From positions 824,856,757 through 824,920,756 of the forward strand of contig CM062814.1 of the NCBI GenBank assembly GCA_031772625.1: a stretch of 64,000 nucleotides of DNA, read 5' to 3'. A program made the position numbers and the translations under genes. The stretch is from Pinus tabuliformis. Lineage: Eukaryota > Streptophyta > Pinopsida > Pinales > Pinaceae. The notes beneath the pieces were generated by a model that ran no database searches, had not been told where the DNA came from, and saw only the letters and a program-made list of their open reading frames with translations. This document shows positions 20,873 through 31,490 of the stretch, in pieces; within the stretch, counting starts at the first letter, position 1, and every line of letters starts with the position of its first letter.

Positions 20873-22159
20873 TCAGATGTGTTCAATATAGTGTATACTG
20901 AGCATTTGCCTGCTTTCAGGCAAATCTGTCCGTTGCTTGTCAGATGTGCCATGTCCAATTCTACATATGGTAGGACTTTTTCCTATCCGAAAATCAAGCT
21001 ACTCGCGGCCATCTGATGCATCAAATCTTCTTCTCATTCTCGTTCTTTTGCCCTTTTTCTTCCTGGCAGGCTGCATCACTGATGACATGGAACTTTCTGC
21101 TTCAAAGTTATCAGATGAAGTATGTAAGATATGCATGACATGTCTTTCTTTATCCTGCATCTGATCTTTATCATTTTTAATTCTATCTGGATCACCTTCA
21201 ATTAACCACCTTTCAATCGAACCAATGACCTCCTCATAGTAAGATGGAGCTTGTTGCAGCGGATGAGAAGGTTCTTGATCTATTGATTTTTCCTGGTTTC
21301 CTTCATCTTCCGACTGTTGTTGAAATTTCTGAAACTGTATTTTAATGGCGTCTATCTGACTAGAGTGTTCAACCCTTATAGCACTGATTTCCCTAGCATG
21401 GTCTTCTTCCATGGTCGTCAAGCAATGCTGCATAGAGTTTATCTCTTTCTTATGATTTGCTTGCATGATCGTTATATTTTCCTCTAAGCCTAACATCTTG
21501 CTTTGCATAAAACTAATTTCTGTGTCATGATTAATCTTCATGGCTTCAATTTCCTTACTATGTTGATTTTGCATGATCTCCATCTCACTATTACGCTTTT
21601 CCAAGTGAGTGCATAAAGTTCTCACATCATTGGCGTAATTAGTTTGATTTATCTCCATATTTCTTACCATTAGCAATAGATCTTGTATAATTTGCTTATG
21701 ATCTTCCTTTTCATTTTCAACACTACTATGATCTGCAATGGTACAAGTGGATGGCACATTCCGATATGAAGAATTGTCTTGGATAGCTGGACCTTTTACA
21801 AGATTACTTTCATTTTGTTGCACAATTTTAGGGGCACAAGGCGAGCTATCTGGATCACCATATCTATCTTTAAAAGCATCGACAATGTCTTGCAAAGAAA
21901 TGAAGGAATCTTCAGGACAACTATTAAACCAGTTCAAAGCATCACCCTTTAAAGAATGGACAAATAGACGCATCTTGACATCTTCATGATTATATTATGG
22001 AAGTCTACAATATATGATCATTACACAAGTAAACCTGTTTAAATGCTGTCTAACAGCGACCGAATCACCACCTGAGAACTTAAATAATTTAGAAATGGCC
22101 TCTTTCGGAAAATCATGGAGATTATCAGTAAAATGACATGGTTTAAATGAATAATCCAT
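20873..22159 (-). pseudogene. gag: Coiled-coil Gag of element 3, with premature stops
   Basis: The frame starts at 22159 (MDYSFKPCHFTD) and is homologous to the intact 456-codon frame of element 4. An in-frame TAA replaces the CAA codon 55 of element 4 (near 22000). The open part from 21973 shows the Retrotrans_gag block FVHSLKGDALNWFN. A long Met/His/Glu-rich coiled coil follows, then a basic stretch (ARKKKGKRTRMRRR). A TAG at 20999 replaces a CAG codon and removes about 40 residues that element 4 keeps. There is no CCHC knuckle. The coiled coil is shorter than in element 4 by blocks of roughly 20 residues. Confidence 0.85.
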
Positions 22160-22493
22160 GATGAATAATAAGGGATCAAATGGATGATAGAAAGAGATTT
22201 CTGCTCAAGAAAATTAAGAGATGAAAGAAGTGGAGTCGCCACTTGAACAATGAATCTAATTCTAAGATCCAAAAAGCAACCAACAAGTAGATATGAGGGA
22301 GGCTTCTTGTCTGGGAAAAATAAGAAAATGGAGTCGCCACCCAAACAAGAAACAAATCGAAAGATAAGGTGATGAAAGAGATCCAAATGATGCCAAAAAA
22401 TGTTGAATTTGCCAGCTCAAACGTGAGATGAGAAAGAATGATGAGAAATGAGAATATGAATGTCGTTGAAACGCCAGGGACAGAAAAACTTTG
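22160..22493 (-). other. Leader of element 3 between primer site and gag
   Basis: About 330 bases separate the tRNA-Asp primer site from the Gag start. Two copies of GTGGAGTCGCCAC (minus or plus sense; near 22222 and 22330) with similar flanks recur here and in element 4 (near 58188 and 58284). They could be part of a packaging or dimerisation signal, but that is inference. Confidence 0.5.
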
Positions 22494-22511
22494 TCCCCGG
22501 CAACGGCGCCA
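22494..22511 (-). other. tRNA-Asp primer binding site of element 3
   Basis: The plus strand reads TCCCCGGCAACGGCGCCA, which equals the 3' end of plant tRNA-Asp including CCA. The minus-strand element RNA therefore has the complement, five bases from the LTR edge. This primer type is known from several plant Ty3/gypsy lineages and differs from the initiator-Met primer of the copia elements here. Confidence 0.9.
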
Positions 22512-22516
22512 AAAAA

Positions 22517-25500
22517 TGTTGTCGCACAAATTGACACGACAACGCTCAGACCAGGGGTTGTCACTCTGATCCCCGATCTCTCCGTTTAAGCCTGTCTCCC
22601 GCGGCTAAGGGGGGTAGACCCTATGAGGTGATAAAGACCAACTGTCGACCAGTTGGGTTGGGAGACACGAAGAAACAAGCACTAAATTTATTTTGTTAAG
22701 TTAAAAGACCAGTGCCTTATGGGTTTGATGTTTAAACAGTTATTTACTAGATGTTGCAGAGATGTAAACCATGTACAGCAATCATCAAATAACTTGAATG
22801 ATGCAAGATATCCAGTAAAACCACGATGTTCTTATAATGATTAAAGCTCAATAACGATATCCGGCGATTAAATTTTTTTTCGAAAGATAAAATTCGATGC
22901 ACAACCGCATAATTTTAAACGCTAACCAGATATCACATTTATGATGATTCAAGCATGCTAAATCTCACAAAAAAAAGATAAACATTAATTCCACATCGAA
23001 AATTTTAGCCTTAGCAAACAAGATAAAACATGATAAATCTCAGAGCTAATACTTGAATTTGGCAAAAAAATTTCCACAATTTTTTTTTTTTTTTTTTTTT
23101 TAATTTTATGATTGAAACCTTAAATTTAAAATGAAAAATTCACCAAACAAAATCTAATTTAAAACAAAAATTTATTTTTGATATTTTTTATAAAGAAAAA
23201 AAAAAAAAAAAAAACATAAAACTAAAACTAAATCTAAACTAAAAAGAAAACTATTAAAAATAAAAATGAACCCCTTTTTCCTTTTTATATATTTTTCATT
23301 TAAAAAAAGAATTTAAACTAAAACAAAAAATATCTAAATCTAAAACTTAAAATATATATATACATGTATATATAACCTAAGTCAAAGAAACATTAAAAAA
23401 AATGAAATTTAATACATATCAAAATCTAAACAAATTTAAAGCATATGGAATTTCTATTTGAATTTTTTTATAAAGTCAAAACGAATCATAGAAAGGGACT
23501 TACGCTATGAAATTAAAAAAAAAACTGAAATAAAAGACTAAATCTACGCTAAACTTACCTGATTACGTTGAAACCAGAACAGGGATGCTTTCTACGCAAT
23601 AGCGTAAATAAAAGACGATTCGACCGACGCTTTTCGCATGAATCGGGATTTTTTACCTGGTGTCCACGGGAGAAAAGCCTGATCCTTGCCCAGTCTCAGG
23701 GAGCTTCAATCGATTTTCTGTTTGGACGAGTGCGGGCCACAACAATTTCGATGGAGATATTATGCAGTGAAAGGCGCAAAGATCGATTGATACGCTTTAC
23801 CTTAGCGTTTTACAAGAAATCGAATTTACGTGGCAAGTATGTGCAGGTGAGGGGAAATATGGAAGCGGCTGAGCAGGTGGAGGTTGGAGCTCCTTGAAGA
23901 GAAGCGAATGCAGAAATAGCGTGAACAGGCAAGCGACGGATTTGGAGCAGAAAAACATGTTGGTGGGCAGTGAATTGTCTGCGGGCAGCTTGATGTAAAC
24001 TCGATTGTGGAATGGGGAACAACGCGAGGGCCACTGACCTGCGTGTAATGCCTCTGGACGACGGTGATTACAAACTCAGATGGCAACAATAAAATTTTGA
24101 AATGTAGGCTGGAAACTGACGTTGGACGGGCAGAGAACCTCAATGCTGGTTCGGTGAAGGCGCAGGAATGCTGAGGCTGCAAGCAAACGTTGAACGCAAG
24201 AGAAAAATGAAAGCGTAGAAAACCCCACGCGTATGATGAAACTCAACACAGAATTGCTTGCAAATGGGGAGATACACTGCACACAGATGGCTGGGCAGCG
24301 GCAAATGGTAGCGTTGAGGATCAAGGATGGAGCCACGACACAGCACTTTGCTACCCTCAGAAATTTTGATCAATGTGAACATCAAATATGTGCATAAAAC
24401 AAAAACTGAAAACCCTAAACCCAAAAAAAAAAAATTTACATTATTTACAAACTGAAAGCTCTTGAGAAGCCAGATTTATCAATAATCACAGTAATATTAT
24501 CAGAAATTAATTTTAATGTAAAACGCTTCAGAAAACCCTGCATGCATTCATAAAAAATATTTCGAATGATAAGCCCGGGATCAAGAACTGGCTGGGCTCT
24601 TTCAGAAAACACAACCCAGGAGTTGGCTGGTTCAGCCGAGAACTTCCCCTAACGCCCGATAATCTAAAAAAAAGGATTTCTTGCACAGCTTAAACTCAAC
24701 CATCAACATAGAAGGATAAAACAATAGTGAAACCCCGATCAAATGGTGATACCTGCCACTATATTTCAGAATCTAAACTATCATTCAAACCCCAAAGATC
24801 AGACAAGATACCTGTGCCTAGATCAATCTTCATTAAGCTATCATTAATGGCTGAAAATAAAATTATGCAGAACAAATAGAACAATCTTACAGCATTTTAA
24901 GAAGAGTAACACCAGCAAGATTTTTAACCCCAAAGTCTTCTTTATTGCACAAAAAATGACTACAAGAGAGCTTTTTAGCACCATACTCTCAGATCCAATC
25001 TGACGTCAAATGACCCCTAGCACCCTATTTAAAGGAAAAATCCCCAACAACTAGTTCGAGTGATCCATGTCAAACTAATCTCGACCGTCGATGAGGATCA
25101 AGACATCTCTTAATCTCATCCGTTGAATTTTTTAATGCATTACAAATTGAAATTCTGCATTTGTTTACTCAAAAATATTATTATTTTATTATTTTTAGGT
25201 TTTTACTTTATTTTATTATTTTTATCTAAATTTTTATTAATTTATTTTATAAATTTTATTATTTTTTATTATTATTTTTTTAAAATTTTTATTTTTTAGT
25301 TATTTTTTTAATTTTTTTTAATTTTTATTTTATTTTTAAATGGATCCTCGAACTTAGCCTTTGGAGAAATCACCTAGGACCTAGGACTTAGGACTTATGA
25401 GGGGATTAAAACATTTTCTAATCCTCAAGACACTTTACATCATGACTTTCACAATTTTACATCTCAAAGGGGAGAACCCATTTGACATAGACCCTCATAA

Positions 25501-25876
25501 ACCACCCAGTTTTGCGACACAACTATAATCTAGCAGATTAACACACTAGGATTCTCCTAAGATTCTAATGACAAAATCCATTCCGGCTTTGGGGTTAGGC
25601 TGAAGGAAAACTCTGCCGATCATGGATCGGTGAGACGAAAAACCTTCCGGAACGTAGATTATCACTTAGAAAATTAGGTCCACCTAGGCAATTTACATAC
25701 ATGACTCATATCTGCTAAGATTATTTACAATTTATACATGCACACTGGGTTTACAACATAAATTGATCAAGCTGTCGATGACTGTCGAATGGCACGGACA
25801 TGTCGATCAAGCGCTATCCCTTTTTTGCGAAGAAAAGGGGGTGTACTGCTGGGAAGTTGACACGTAGTGGTCAACA
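22517..25876 (-). repeat. 5' LTR of element 3 (3360 bp)
   Basis: Begins TGTTGTCGCACAAATTG and ends GTGGTCAACA on the plus strand. It keeps the ancestral-looking block at 22855-22905 that the left LTR has lost, and lacks about 140 bases present there near 18990. It holds the hairpin at 22593-22667. No domain is recognisable in its reading frames. Confidence 0.88.
22593..22667. other. Inverted-repeat hairpin in U5 of element 3 (5' LTR)
   Basis: Outer arms TGTCTCCC and GGGAGACA enclose an inner palindrome CCAACTGTCGACCAGTTGG at 22638-22656. In the element RNA this lies about 80-150 bases upstream of the primer site. It is retained in element 4 although much of the LTR body differs between the two elements. 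Confidence 0.72.
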
Positions 25877-26802
25877 GGCCTAATGTCGGCCTAAAGGAGG
25901 GACAATCCTTTATATATAGAGGTTGTCCACTCCTTCTCAACGTCCAACAAGCATCTATGAAATCAACAAGGATAGAAGCCAAGAAGAAGTGAAGGGAAAA
26001 CATGTCTAAACGGTCTCCAAAGTGCAGCGAAGAAGGGAGAAGGTAAAGCAAAGATATAGGACTGTTTCTAGGGCTAGAAACAGTCACACGTGTGAAGAAA
26101 AAGGAGGGTAAACCTATGGTATAACAACAGCTAGAGAACAGTCCAAGCATCATCATTGTTTGGGTGAGATATTAGGCCTACTTGGCCTCCTAAGTCAAGC
26201 GAAGAAGTCTCTCTCTCTAGCGAAGGTGAAAGGACCCTAATTCTCTAAAGGTACCCTCCACATGTGGGAAAAACTAGGGCAGCAAAACAGTATTACAGTC
26301 ATACCTCAAGAAGGATCTCGTTTGGTCAACAAAAGAAGAAGTCTAATTGAGTAAAGGATACAAGAAGAACATCTCTTCTAGAAGGCTCACTCAAGAAAGG
26401 TCTATCTCTAGACAAGTAGCAGAGGAGGATGACAAAGTGCCGGGGAGCAAAGTGCCGGAAGGAGGAAGTCTATGTGCTGGGAACAAAGTGCAGAATAGAG
26501 AAAGGACTTGAATTGTGCTTGGAGGACATCCTATTCAAGGTTCTAGGGTTTGGCATTGATCAATAAGAAGCTTCAATAAGAGAAACTTACCAAACGATTT
26601 TCCTCTCTAAGAGAGAGAGGTTTTGGCCCTGGCAGAGAGCCAACATTTGTGTTCTTGTCTTTATGTTTTTGGTAGCAGTTTGATGAAACACGCACTAATA
26701 ATAAGAAGAAGATCAAGCTAAGATACTTGTAAAAGTGCTTCACAAATTGTTATAAAGTCTAGAAGAATCCTAATATACATCATTGCCCTTGATTCTTCAA
26801 CA
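25877..26802 (+). repeat. 3' LTR of element C, right part
   Basis: The sequence resumes at the duplicated GGCCT target and matches 5' LTR bases from about 12850 to 13762, ending GATTCTTCAACA. It is followed by ATTAG, the target duplication of C. It has small indels relative to the 5' LTR, for example GGGTAAACCTAT near 26107. Confidence 0.88.
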
Positions 26803-26807
26803 ATTAG

Positions 26808-28099
26808 CACCAATGATGACCTTATAAAAAATCTTCGACCAAGCATGGAGATCAGGGCATTAACACTTGGGGTAATGGACCAAGAAACCTAGCCGACCTA
26901 GCGGTGATCATTAAATAAATTTTGATTTTTTTTATTATAAAAATTGATCTCCTTAAGATTAGTTTTGTAGGGAAACATTAAAATTCGAATTTTTAACTTG
27001 AATCCAAAATCAAATTTCGATACCCAAATCAAACCATTTAATTTTTGACTTTGTGATTTTTCCCAAACGATTTGCCAAGTGATCAATTAATGGGGCCTCC
27101 TTTGCCACTTCATTGTGATGCCATCTTATCATAAATTTGCCACATCATCCATTCTCTCATATGATGCCACCTCATCCAAGACCATCTTCCACATCAACAA
27201 CCCATGGGTTTTTGGACCTTATGTTGGAGCCTCAACTTCAACTAGGCATATCTCACAAACCGTGAGGACCCACAGAATGCTCCACATACCACTAGAATCG
27301 GCTTGATGAGGAGAATCCATCTAAAGAGGTTTTCAATACAAAATCAATGATATGCAACTTCAAAAATCCAATCAAAGGAAGCGTGTCATCCATTCTCTCA
27401 TATGATGTCACCTCATCCAAGACCATCTTCCACATCAACAACCCATGGGTTTTTGGACCATAGGATGGAGCCTCAACTTCAACTAGGCATATCTCACAAA
27501 CTATTAGGACCGACGGAATGCTCCACATACCACTAGAATCGGCTCGACGAGAAGAATCCATCTAAAGAGGTTTTCAATACAAAATCAATGATCTGCAGCT
27601 TCAAAAATCCAATCAAAGGTAGCGTGTCTCCATCGTCCAAGGAACCCAAATCCTAGCACTAGCGTTTCATCTGGTGGCTAGTGTTTTATCATTCATCTGC
27701 AACATCAATGATTATCATGACATGAATACATCATTACATTAAGTTGCACATAAACATCTACAACATGGGATCCAAACCCTAGGGTTAGGGTTGCATCTTG
27801 CAGCGAGGGTTTCCACCACATCATCAACACTAGGAATTCATCACATTTGCATCATCATCCTGCACTCATTGCATCTGTTGCTTGACATCAATGAAAACAT
27901 ACTCAACAATCTCCCGTTTTGCCATTGATGCCAACACACTTTGCATGACAAGGCATGTTGCACCCTGCATATTTCTCTCTCCCTTGATCCTTCTAAGTTT
28001 CTCTCCCCCTTTGACATCAATGGCAAAGGGCGACTCCCCTTGACAATCTACCTGATCCTGCAGACCTATGATCTAACTCCACCTGACAGACTCCCCCTA
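26808..28099. other. Spacer right of C, no recognisable gene
   Basis: This is the right flank of the host sequence into which C inserted. It holds the 241-bp tandem duplication at 27146-27627. Later text such as TTTGCCATTGATGCC near 27917 and CCCTTTGACATCAATGGC near 28007 is typical of noncoding parts of plant LTR elements. No coding domain or clear element end is visible. Confidence 0.45.
27146..27627. repeat. Tandem duplication, 2 x 241 bp
   Basis: CATCCATTCTCTCATATGAT starts at 27146 and again at 27387, and the copies stay in register to about 27627. They differ at several bases, for example ACCTTATGTTGG versus ACCATAGGATGG and CCGTGAGG versus CTATTAGG. No coding meaning is evident. Confidence 0.85.
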
Positions 28100-29000
28100 T
28101 CAACATGGTTTCCTACTGCGTCCTGTAAGTGTTTTTGCAATGGAGGCATGTAACTTTGGTGGCTCCATCCCCTCTCCCTGCTTTAGGCCTAGAAACATAT
28201 TTCCACAATGGGGTTTGGTTTTCTTTTGTTTTTGTGCCCTCATCCCCACTCTCCTCTTCCTCCTCACCAAAGTACTCCTCCTTTCCAAGGTTTTCAAATC
28301 CACCACTACCCACTTCTTCATCTTCTTCATCGTGATCAATCCTCCTTCTACTCTCCAACACCATAATAACAAAAAAAGGAACCAACATCAAGAGAATCCC
28401 AAGCCATATAGCCATGATGTTTGAAGTTTTGATTCTTTGAACTTTGGTGGAGTTATAGTTTCTTGTCTGCAATAAAATGGAGGAATGGGAATGGGAAAGA
28501 GAGAAGAGAACATTTTCATTTAACAATGAACATATAAAAAACACAAATGCTAGATTAGAGTCAAGATCCTACCTCTTTGGCCTTCAATCCCAAGCTTCAA
28601 TCTCCCTTGCAAGCTCCTCAAGCTCCCAAGCGATCCTCTCAATCTTTCTATCAATCTTCCTCGTCAACTCAAGCTCCAATTCCAAAAGCCCTCTCTTGCT
28701 CTGTCAATGTGCAAATGGTGAATTATGGGAGGGGAGGTGGGCCTTTTATTTCTTTTGGCACTTCCCCTCCCTCCCTTTCTGTCGCGCGGCCCAACCATTT
28801 TGCCTACGGGGAGCGATCGGGAGCGATCACTCCCCGATTGCTCCCACCTTAAAAAAATCGCTTCCGGAGCAAACGGGAGCAGTTAGGGAGTGAATGCTCA
28901 TCAGGGAGCGGTTTTTTTCAAGGGATTGTGCTCCCGAGGTCGCTCTTTAGCCTCTCCCGAGAGGAGCAAGTTCGGGGGGGGGCACTCCCCTGCAACCCTG
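28100..29000 (-). mobile_element. Truncated hAT transposon (hAT2), 5' end only
   Basis: The right end reads TGCAACCCTG preceded by a run of G, resembling the G-run and terminal bases of the complete hAT at 51670-51701. Between about 28800 and 28980 there are many GGGAGC/GCTCCC words as subterminal repeats. The minus strand then encodes the start of a BED-finger hAT transposase (28113-28544), cut inside the finger near 28113. The left inverted terminus, and therefore the duplication, are missing. Confidence 0.75.
28113..28700 (-). pseudogene. hAT transposase N-terminal fragment (hAT2)
   Basis: On the minus strand an acidic stretch (DHDEEDEEVGSGG...) leads into TPLWKYVSRPKAG and KVTCLHCKNTY, the start of a BED zinc finger. 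It then ends in a stop at 28113 before the remaining finger ligands. It aligns with the larger hAT (TPLWNYV and CPHGC). Upstream a Glu/Leu/Arg-rich exon-like stretch ends near 28572 at a possible splice donor (AAAGAG/GTAGG). The hydrophobic run MAIWLGILLMLVPFF just before the acidic part may be the T-rich end of an intron rather than protein. Confidence 0.7.
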
Positions 29001-29027
29001 TTATGGGATAAAAACTCAGCATAAAAA

Positions 29028-29943
29028 ATGCAAAGATCATTGGGATCCGTGAAGGAAGACTACAATTTGATGACTCCTCTCTCTCAAGCTTTGGTTCACA
29101 TTGAAGTAAGTCTGTGTGAACTTTGGCATAGAAGCTTTGGTCGCCTTCACTACAAAATCTTACCAACTCTAAATTCAATAGTGAATGGCACCCCTAAACT
29201 CAAGGAGGATCATGAAGGTGTATGTAAGGGGTGTGCACTAGGTAAAAATGTTAAGAGACCATTTGGAAGTAGTGCTTCAAGGTCAAAATAAATCTTGGAT
29301 CTCATTCATTCTGATGTCTGTGGTCTTATGTCTACAAAGTCTGTTGGAGGTCATCTATATTATGTAACATTCATTGATGACCACTCAAGGAAAACCTGGA
29401 TCTATTTGCTGAAATCCAAGGATGAACTATTCAGCGAATTTCAAGAATTCAAAGCTGAAGTAAAGAACCTTACAGAAAGGATAATAAAGATTCTAAGATC
29501 CGACAATGGAGGAGAACACACTTTAGAGGAAGTCATAGCTTTTTGTACGGAGGCTGGGATTAAGAGGGAGATGATAGTCCCATATAATCCCGAACAAAAT
29601 GGAATTGTTGAATGAAATAATCGATCTATTGAAAAAAGTGTAAGAGCTATGTTAATTGCCAAAATTTTTGTGGGGAGAAGCAACAAAAACTTTTGTATAT
29701 GTTCAAAATCAAAGTCCTCATAGGTCACTAGACATGACTCCTAAAAAAGCATTCACTCGGAAGAAACCAAGCTTGGACCATCTCCGAATATTTGGTTGTT
29801 CTGTCTATATTCTCATTCCGAAGGATAAAAGAAAGAAGTTGGATCCTACAAGCATTAAGGGAATATTTGTTGGCTATAGTAACACTTCAAAGGCATATCG
29901 GATCTACAAAAAGGAAGGATACCAAATAGAAGTAAGCTGAGAT
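29028..29943 (+). pseudogene. pol: Copia pre-integrase and integrase, fragment D
   Basis: The frame at 29028-29291 carries ELWHRSFGRLHYKILPTL and CKGCALGKN, the zinc-binding start. The next frame (29295-29615) has LIHSDVCGLM with the first catalytic Asp, FIDDHSRKTWIYLLK, SDNGGEHTL and PEQNGIVE with the catalytic Glu. The block at 29656-29940 has FLWGEATKTFVY and IFVGYSNTSKAYRIY. The frame is broken by TAA at 29289, TGA at 29613 (a likely former Arg codon), a frameshift near 29650 and TGA at 29938. Confidence 0.85.
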
Positions 29944-31197
29944 GTGATATTTGATGAAAGTATTGCATTCAAGAAATCAAAGGACCTCCCGATGGACTTT
30001 GATGATGAAGAACTTCCAGTATTTGAAGAAGAATGTACTAGGGAGGAAGAGAACTCAAATCGTGAAGATGAAGGTCCTAGTGAACCTGTGCAACTTGTGA
30101 TCATCCTTGAAAGCAAAAAGAGGCCTAATTGGTTGAAGTCTACCCTTATAGATGCAGAAGGACATGGAGCAGCGAAAGGCACATTCAGGGAAAGTAGGAA
30201 GCCCAAAAAATATTCAGGGTATGCAACCTATATGACAAAGTTAATAGAAGCTGAACCATTCACCTTTGAAGAGGTTGTCAAACATCAAGAATGGGAAGAT
30301 GCCATGAATGAGGAGTATCAATCAATAATGAAAAATGGAGTTTAGGAGATCGTGCCTAGGCCTGAAGACAAATATGTGCTAACTTCCAAGTGGCTCTACA
30401 AGATTAAACATGCATAAGATGGAAGTATTGATAAATGCAAGGCAAGATTTTTGGCTAGGGCTTCTCTCAATAGGAAGGCATCGATTATGAAGAGACATTT
30501 GCACCTACAACAAGGTATACAACTATACGTACATTGGTCTCTTTGGCAGCATCAATGGGATGGAACATCCATCAAATGGATGCCAATATAGCATTCCTAA
30601 ATGGCACGATCGATGAGGAAGTCTATATAGAACAACCCTTTGGATTTGAAGTGAAATATAGCGAGACTTATGTCTGCAAGGTTGAAGAAGGCATTGTATG
30701 GCCTTAAGCAGGCACCAAGGGCATGGTATGCAAGGATGGATGCATACCTACAAAGATTGGGCTTCTCGAAGAGTTCTGTTGATCCGAATCTTTATATCAA
30801 GGTTGTGAAGGATGAGCCCGTAATCATTCTTCTATATGTGGATGATCTTCTCATGACAGGTGTAGAAGGTCATATTCAAGAATGCAAGAAGCAACTGGCA
30901 GCAGAATTTGATATGAAGGATCTAGGGCTAATGCACTATTATTTGGGGTTGGAAGTTTGGCAAGGACCTGATGAGATTTATCTAGGTCAAGGAAAGTATG
31001 TGATCGAGATGCTGAAGAGGTTTGACATGATGGATTGCAAACCTATGACAACCCCTATGATCACAAACTTGAAGAGGCTAAGAAGCTTTGAATCAAGCCC
31101 GATGGATCCAACAAGGTATAGACAATTGATTAGCTCACTGATGTATTTGGTAAATATTCGACCAAACATTTGTTTTGCAGTAATTGTTCTTAGTTAG
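29944..31197 (+). pseudogene. pol: Copia reverse transcriptase, fragment D
   Basis: After an acidic linker and the RPNWLKSTL block (29944-30345), the RT start is degraded through several stops (30346-30669; LTSKWLYKIKHA is readable). From 30670 the frame is open with KKALYGLKQAPRAWYARMD, IILLYVDDLLMTG (catalytic Asp pair kept), FDMKDLGLMHYYLGLEVW and [18 protein letters not shown]. It stops at 31197 (TAG) just before the RNase H connection. Confidence 0.87.
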
Positions 31198-31490
31198 TTC
31201 CAGGTGGAGCCCAAGAATGATCATTGGATAACAACCAAGCATATACTGAGATATCTGTAAGGAACAATCCATTATTGCTTGAAGTATGATAAGAGGAATG
31301 ATGCCCACTTGATTGGATGTACAGATTCCGACTGGGGAGGTAGTGAGATGGATGGGAGAAGCACTACTGAAGGATGTTTTAGTTTGGGATCCTCCATGAT
31401 CTCTTGGATGAGTAGAAAGCAAGAATCAATTGCTTTGATTAGTGTTGAGGCTGAATATATTGCAGCCTGTGAAGTGAGCAAAGAAGTGTA
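31198..31490 (+). pseudogene. pol: Copia RNase H start, fragment D
   Basis: The frame at 31279-31500 gives LIGCTDSDWGGSEMDGRST, MISWMSRKQESIAL and VEAEYIAACEVSKEV. These hold the first RNase H Asp (TDSDW) and the Glu (AEY). After EVSKEV the sequence leaves the copia alignment near 31490, so the C-terminal half of RNase H is missing. Confidence 0.82.

Larger units (their letters stand above)
17150..25876 (-). mobile_element. Element 3: gag-only LTR retrotransposon with ~3.4 kb LTRs
   Basis: Two long direct repeats (17150-20619 and 22517-25876) begin TGTTGTCGCACAAATTG and end GGTCAACA. A 5-bp duplication GGCCT flanks the element (17145-17149 and 25877-25881). The interior is only about 1.9 kb. 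It has a tRNA-Asp primer site next to the right LTR, so the element reads on the minus strand, and one Gag-like frame. No protease, RT, INT or RNase H is present. Giant LTRs around a gag-only interior recall the LARD and TR-GAG classes of non-autonomous elements. Element 4 is a second member. Confidence 0.9.
12516..26802 (+). mobile_element. Copia-like element C, gag-only, interrupted by element 3
   Basis: The LTRs begin TGTTGAAGAAAGTG and end GATTCTTCAACA. A perfect target duplication ATTAG flanks the whole (12511-12515 and 26803-26807). The internal region (13763-16857) holds a primer site, one gag frame and about 1.9 kb of noncoding DNA, with no pol domain. The polypurine tract, LTR start and 3' noncoding region resemble element G. 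The 3' LTR is split by the giant-LTR element 3 at 17150-25876. Net length without that insertion is about 5.6 kb. Confidence 0.9.
29001..31490 (+). mobile_element. Copia fragment D (pre-integrase to RNase H), both ends missing
   Basis: A plus-strand copia pol without gag or LTRs. It begins directly at the hAT2 right end and stops in RNase H at about 31490, where it is joined to gag-protease sequence of another element. Its residues resemble element G (for example FDMKDLGLMHYYLG and EPVIILLYVDDL), so D and G belong to one family. Many stops and frameshifts are present. Confidence 0.85.

Noticed and set aside
22494-22511. A possible tRNA-Asp gene
   Set aside because: Only the 3' terminal 18 bases including CCA are present, next to an LTR edge. 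This is a primer binding site, not a tRNA gene.
28129-28424. Plus-strand frames over the hAT2 transposase fragment
   Set aside because: They are shadows of the minus-strand acidic and BED-finger coding sequence.
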